A stretch of DNA of 64,000 nt from the NCBI RefSeq assembly GCF_000321225.1, contig NW_004450583.1:906964-970963 (forward strand), in the 5' to 3' direction. The DNA is from Odobenus rosmarus divergens (Eukaryota; Chordata; Mammalia; Carnivora; Odobenidae). Every line of letters starts with the position of its first letter. Position 1 is the first letter of the stretch. Position numbers and translations under genes: made by a program. This document shows, in pieces, positions 59,471-64,000 of the stretch. The notes beneath the pieces are model-generated. The model searched no databases and was not told the origin of the DNA. It saw only the letters and a program-made list of their open reading frames with translations.

Positions 59471-59983
59471 CTAAAATATCTTTCTTTTGTCTTCTTTTTT
59501 GAGAGATAATTTCATTAGATCAACAAATCAGGGCTTTCCAGCACTTTGTATATGTGCTGCCGAAGCGAGCACTCCAGCACTTTGAAAATACCATTCCAGT
59601 GTTTCTGCATTCACATCAGCCATTGGCCTAATTGTTGTTTTGCTGTACATTATGACTTTTCTCTCTGGGGTTTTAACACCTTATTTATCTTTTTTAGGAT
59701 TTTTTTTTTGGGCTCCCTGATTTTTGAGGATTGATTTCTTTTAACCAGTCCTAGAAAATTCTTAGCCATTATCTCTTTGAGTTTTTAACTCTTCCCTCAT
59801 TTTATTTTTTCCCTTGGGAACTCTGGTTGGAAAAATGTTGTACTTTCTCACTCTGCCCTTCATATCTTTTCTCAGTTTATATTTTCCACTTGGTAATTTC
59901 TTCAGCTCTTCCAGTTTGCTAATTCTCATACAGTTGTGTCTAATATGTCATTTAATCCATCTACTGTGTTTTTAATTTATTTT

Positions 59984-60184
59984 ATTTTTTTAAAGATTTT
60001 TTTTTTTAAATTTATTTGGCAGAGAGAGACACAGCGAGAGAGGGAACACAAGCAGGGCGAGTGGGAGAGGGAGAAGCAGGCTTCCTGCAGAGCAGGGAGC
60101 CCGATGCGGGGCTCGATCCCAGGACTCTGGGATCATGACCCGAGCCTAAGGCAGACGCTTAATGACTGAGCCACCCAGGTGCCC
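59984..60184 (-). mobile_element. CAN-SINE
   Basis: Minus copy. The 23-base flanks at 59961-59983 and 60185-60207 differ at one position. The right flank was later hit by a second SINE. Confidence 0.93.
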
Positions 60185-60203
60185 CTACTGCGTTTTTAAT
60201 TTA

Positions 60204-60458
60204 TTTTTTTTTTAATTTTTTTTTAAATATGCACTTTATTTTGTGGTATCAATTCTTCTTTTTTTTTTTTAAAGATTTATTTATTTATTAGAGAGAGAGA
60301 ATGAGATAGAGAGAGAGAACATGAGAGGGGGGAGGGTCAGAGGGAGAAGCAGACTCCCTGCCGAGCAGGGAGCCCGATGCGGGACTCGATCCCGGGACTC
60401 CAGGATCATGACCTGAGCCGAAGGCAGTCGCTTAACCAACTGAGCCACCCAGGCGCCC
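60204..60458 (-). mobile_element. CAN-SINE with apparent 3' transduction
   Basis: The SINE body is at about 60257-60458 with its T-run at 60257-60270. Beyond it lie about 34 bases of unique sequence (60225-60258) and a second T-rich run (60204-60224). The TSD TGCGTTTTTAATTTA at 60189-60203 and 60459-60473 encloses the whole, so the extra sequence came with the SINE. Confidence 0.85.
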
Positions 60459-60757
60459 TGCGTTTTTAATTTAAATGACAGTATTTTTTACTTCTAGAAT
60501 TCTGTTTGTAGCTTTCTCAAAATCTACTTGCAGTTTTGATAGTCTCTGTTCTTTCACCAGACCTTTTTAAAAAGATTGTTTTATATTCTCTTTTTTTTGG
60601 TTTGATAAAAAATATGTTGGAGTGTAGAACCTATAAGTGCTAATACCAGGATGAGAATAGAAACGTACTTTTGAAATCTGAAGAAATGCCAGGGTAATAT
60701 AGACTGTCTTGAGATTGTAGAAATCTCTAATTATTTTCTCTTTTTTCTTTAATATTT

Positions 60758-60948
60758 TAAAAAGATTTTATTTATTTGAGAGAGTGTGTGTGTGTGTGTG
60801 TGTGTGTGCACCAGCAGGGGGAATGGCAGAGGGACAAGCAGACTCCCCACTGAGCACAGAGCTGGACACAGGACTCGATCCCAGGACCCCGAGATCACTA
60901 CCTGAGCCAAAGTCAGATGCTTAATCCACTGAGCCACCCAGGTGCCCC
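60758..60948 (-). mobile_element. CAN-SINE with (TG)n
   Basis: Minus copy whose body holds about 12 TG units at 60785-60809. TSD TTCTTTAAT at 60745-60753 and 60949-60957. Confidence 0.9.
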
Positions 60949-61321
60949 TTCTTTAATTTTTTTATTGCAGTAAAATTATATATAACATAGAAATTACCAT
61001 TTTAACTATTTTTAAGTGTGCAGTTCTGTGACATTAAGTACATTCACATTGTTGTATCACCATTAGCACCTTCTACCTCTAGAACCTTTTCATTGCCCCT
61101 GACTGAAGCTCTGTACCCTTTAAACCCTAACTTCCCATTTCTCACTCATCTGAGTCCCTGACACCTGCAGTTCTACTTTCTGTTGCTTTGAGTTTGACTT
61201 CTCTAGGTAACTCATATAAGTAGAATTGTACAGTATTTGTCCTTTTGTGACTGGCTTATTTTACTCATAATGTCTTCAAGGTTCATCCATGTCGTAGCTT
61301 ATGTCAGAATTTCCTTCTTTT

Positions 61322-61459
61322 TAGGATGTTCACATACTGGAACTGTCCTGCCAAATGACCTTTGCCCCTATTACTCTGTTTTAATTTGGAGTGGGGAAAG
61401 TAAGCTCTTGCTTGGTGCAACTGTTTGTTTCAAATAAAAACATTTAGACAAAGAAAAAA
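61322..61459 (+). pseudogene. Short 5'-truncated retrocopy of an unidentified mRNA 3' end
   Basis: A 138-base insertion interrupts the old L1M at 60950-62470. It is flanked by a perfect 16-base TSD, AGAATTTCCTTCTTTT, at 61306-61321 and 61460-61475. Its 3' end carries an AATAAA signal (in 'tttcaaataaaaacattt') 10-20 bases before a short A-rich tail, as expected for a reverse-transcribed mRNA end. It is not SINE or L1 sequence that I recognise. The source transcript is unknown to me. Confidence 0.7.
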
Positions 61460-61517
61460 AGAATTTCCTTCTTTTCAAGGCTAAATAATATTCCATTGTA
61501 TGTGTGTACTGCATTTT

Positions 61518-64000
<2,483 letters not shown>

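Overview
This is a mammalian nuclear sequence, almost certainly from an arctoid carnivoran (the bear, seal and mustelid side of Carnivora). It holds about 48 tRNA-Lys-derived CAN-SINE copies of the type opening 'GGGCGCCTGGGTGGCTCAGT' and closing with CT-rich sequence plus an AAATAAATAAAATCTT tail, together with carnivore L1 elements. The typical dog SINEC_Cf variant was not seen, so a canid is unlikely. The genus is not decidable by eye.

Only one functional gene is supported. Coding exon 1 of VCL (vinculin) lies on the + strand at 46792-46959 behind a CpG-island promoter (about 46250-46791) that carries a perfect SRF CArG box, several GC boxes and CCAAT motifs. Everything after the splice donor at 46960 is VCL intron 1, which runs off the right edge. 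From 1 to about 46250 is the upstream flank. In human, VCL lies downstream of PLAU, so this should be the PLAU-VCL intergenic interval. I see no other intact gene there.

Two processed pseudogenes are recognised. A full-length ACTG1 (gamma-actin) retrocopy on the minus strand (20109-22027) is badly decayed. A full-length RPS3A retrocopy on the minus strand (61518-62373, in VCL intron 1) is better preserved but has lost its ATG and carries a 4-nt deletion. A 138-bp retrocopy-like insertion of an unidentified mRNA 3' end sits just upstream of the RPS3A copy.

The rest is layered transposon debris. Old L1M, MIR, L2, MER5A, MER2/Tigger, hAT and MLT1 relics are interrupted by younger L1s (5742-7633; 29561-31258 with a 5' inversion; 32405-32712; 33987-34631; 37871-39924 around a 630-N assembly gap) and by SINEs, most with readable target-site duplications (TSDs). 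Useful nested histories include two SINEs at one target, a SINE with an apparent 3' transduction, SINE inside SINE, and retrocopies inside MIR and L1M.

I found no evidence for a novel multi-gene system. The points that most merit checking are the in-frame upstream ATG in the VCL 5' region, the transduction-bearing SINE, the unidentified retro-insertions and the mis-sized gap.
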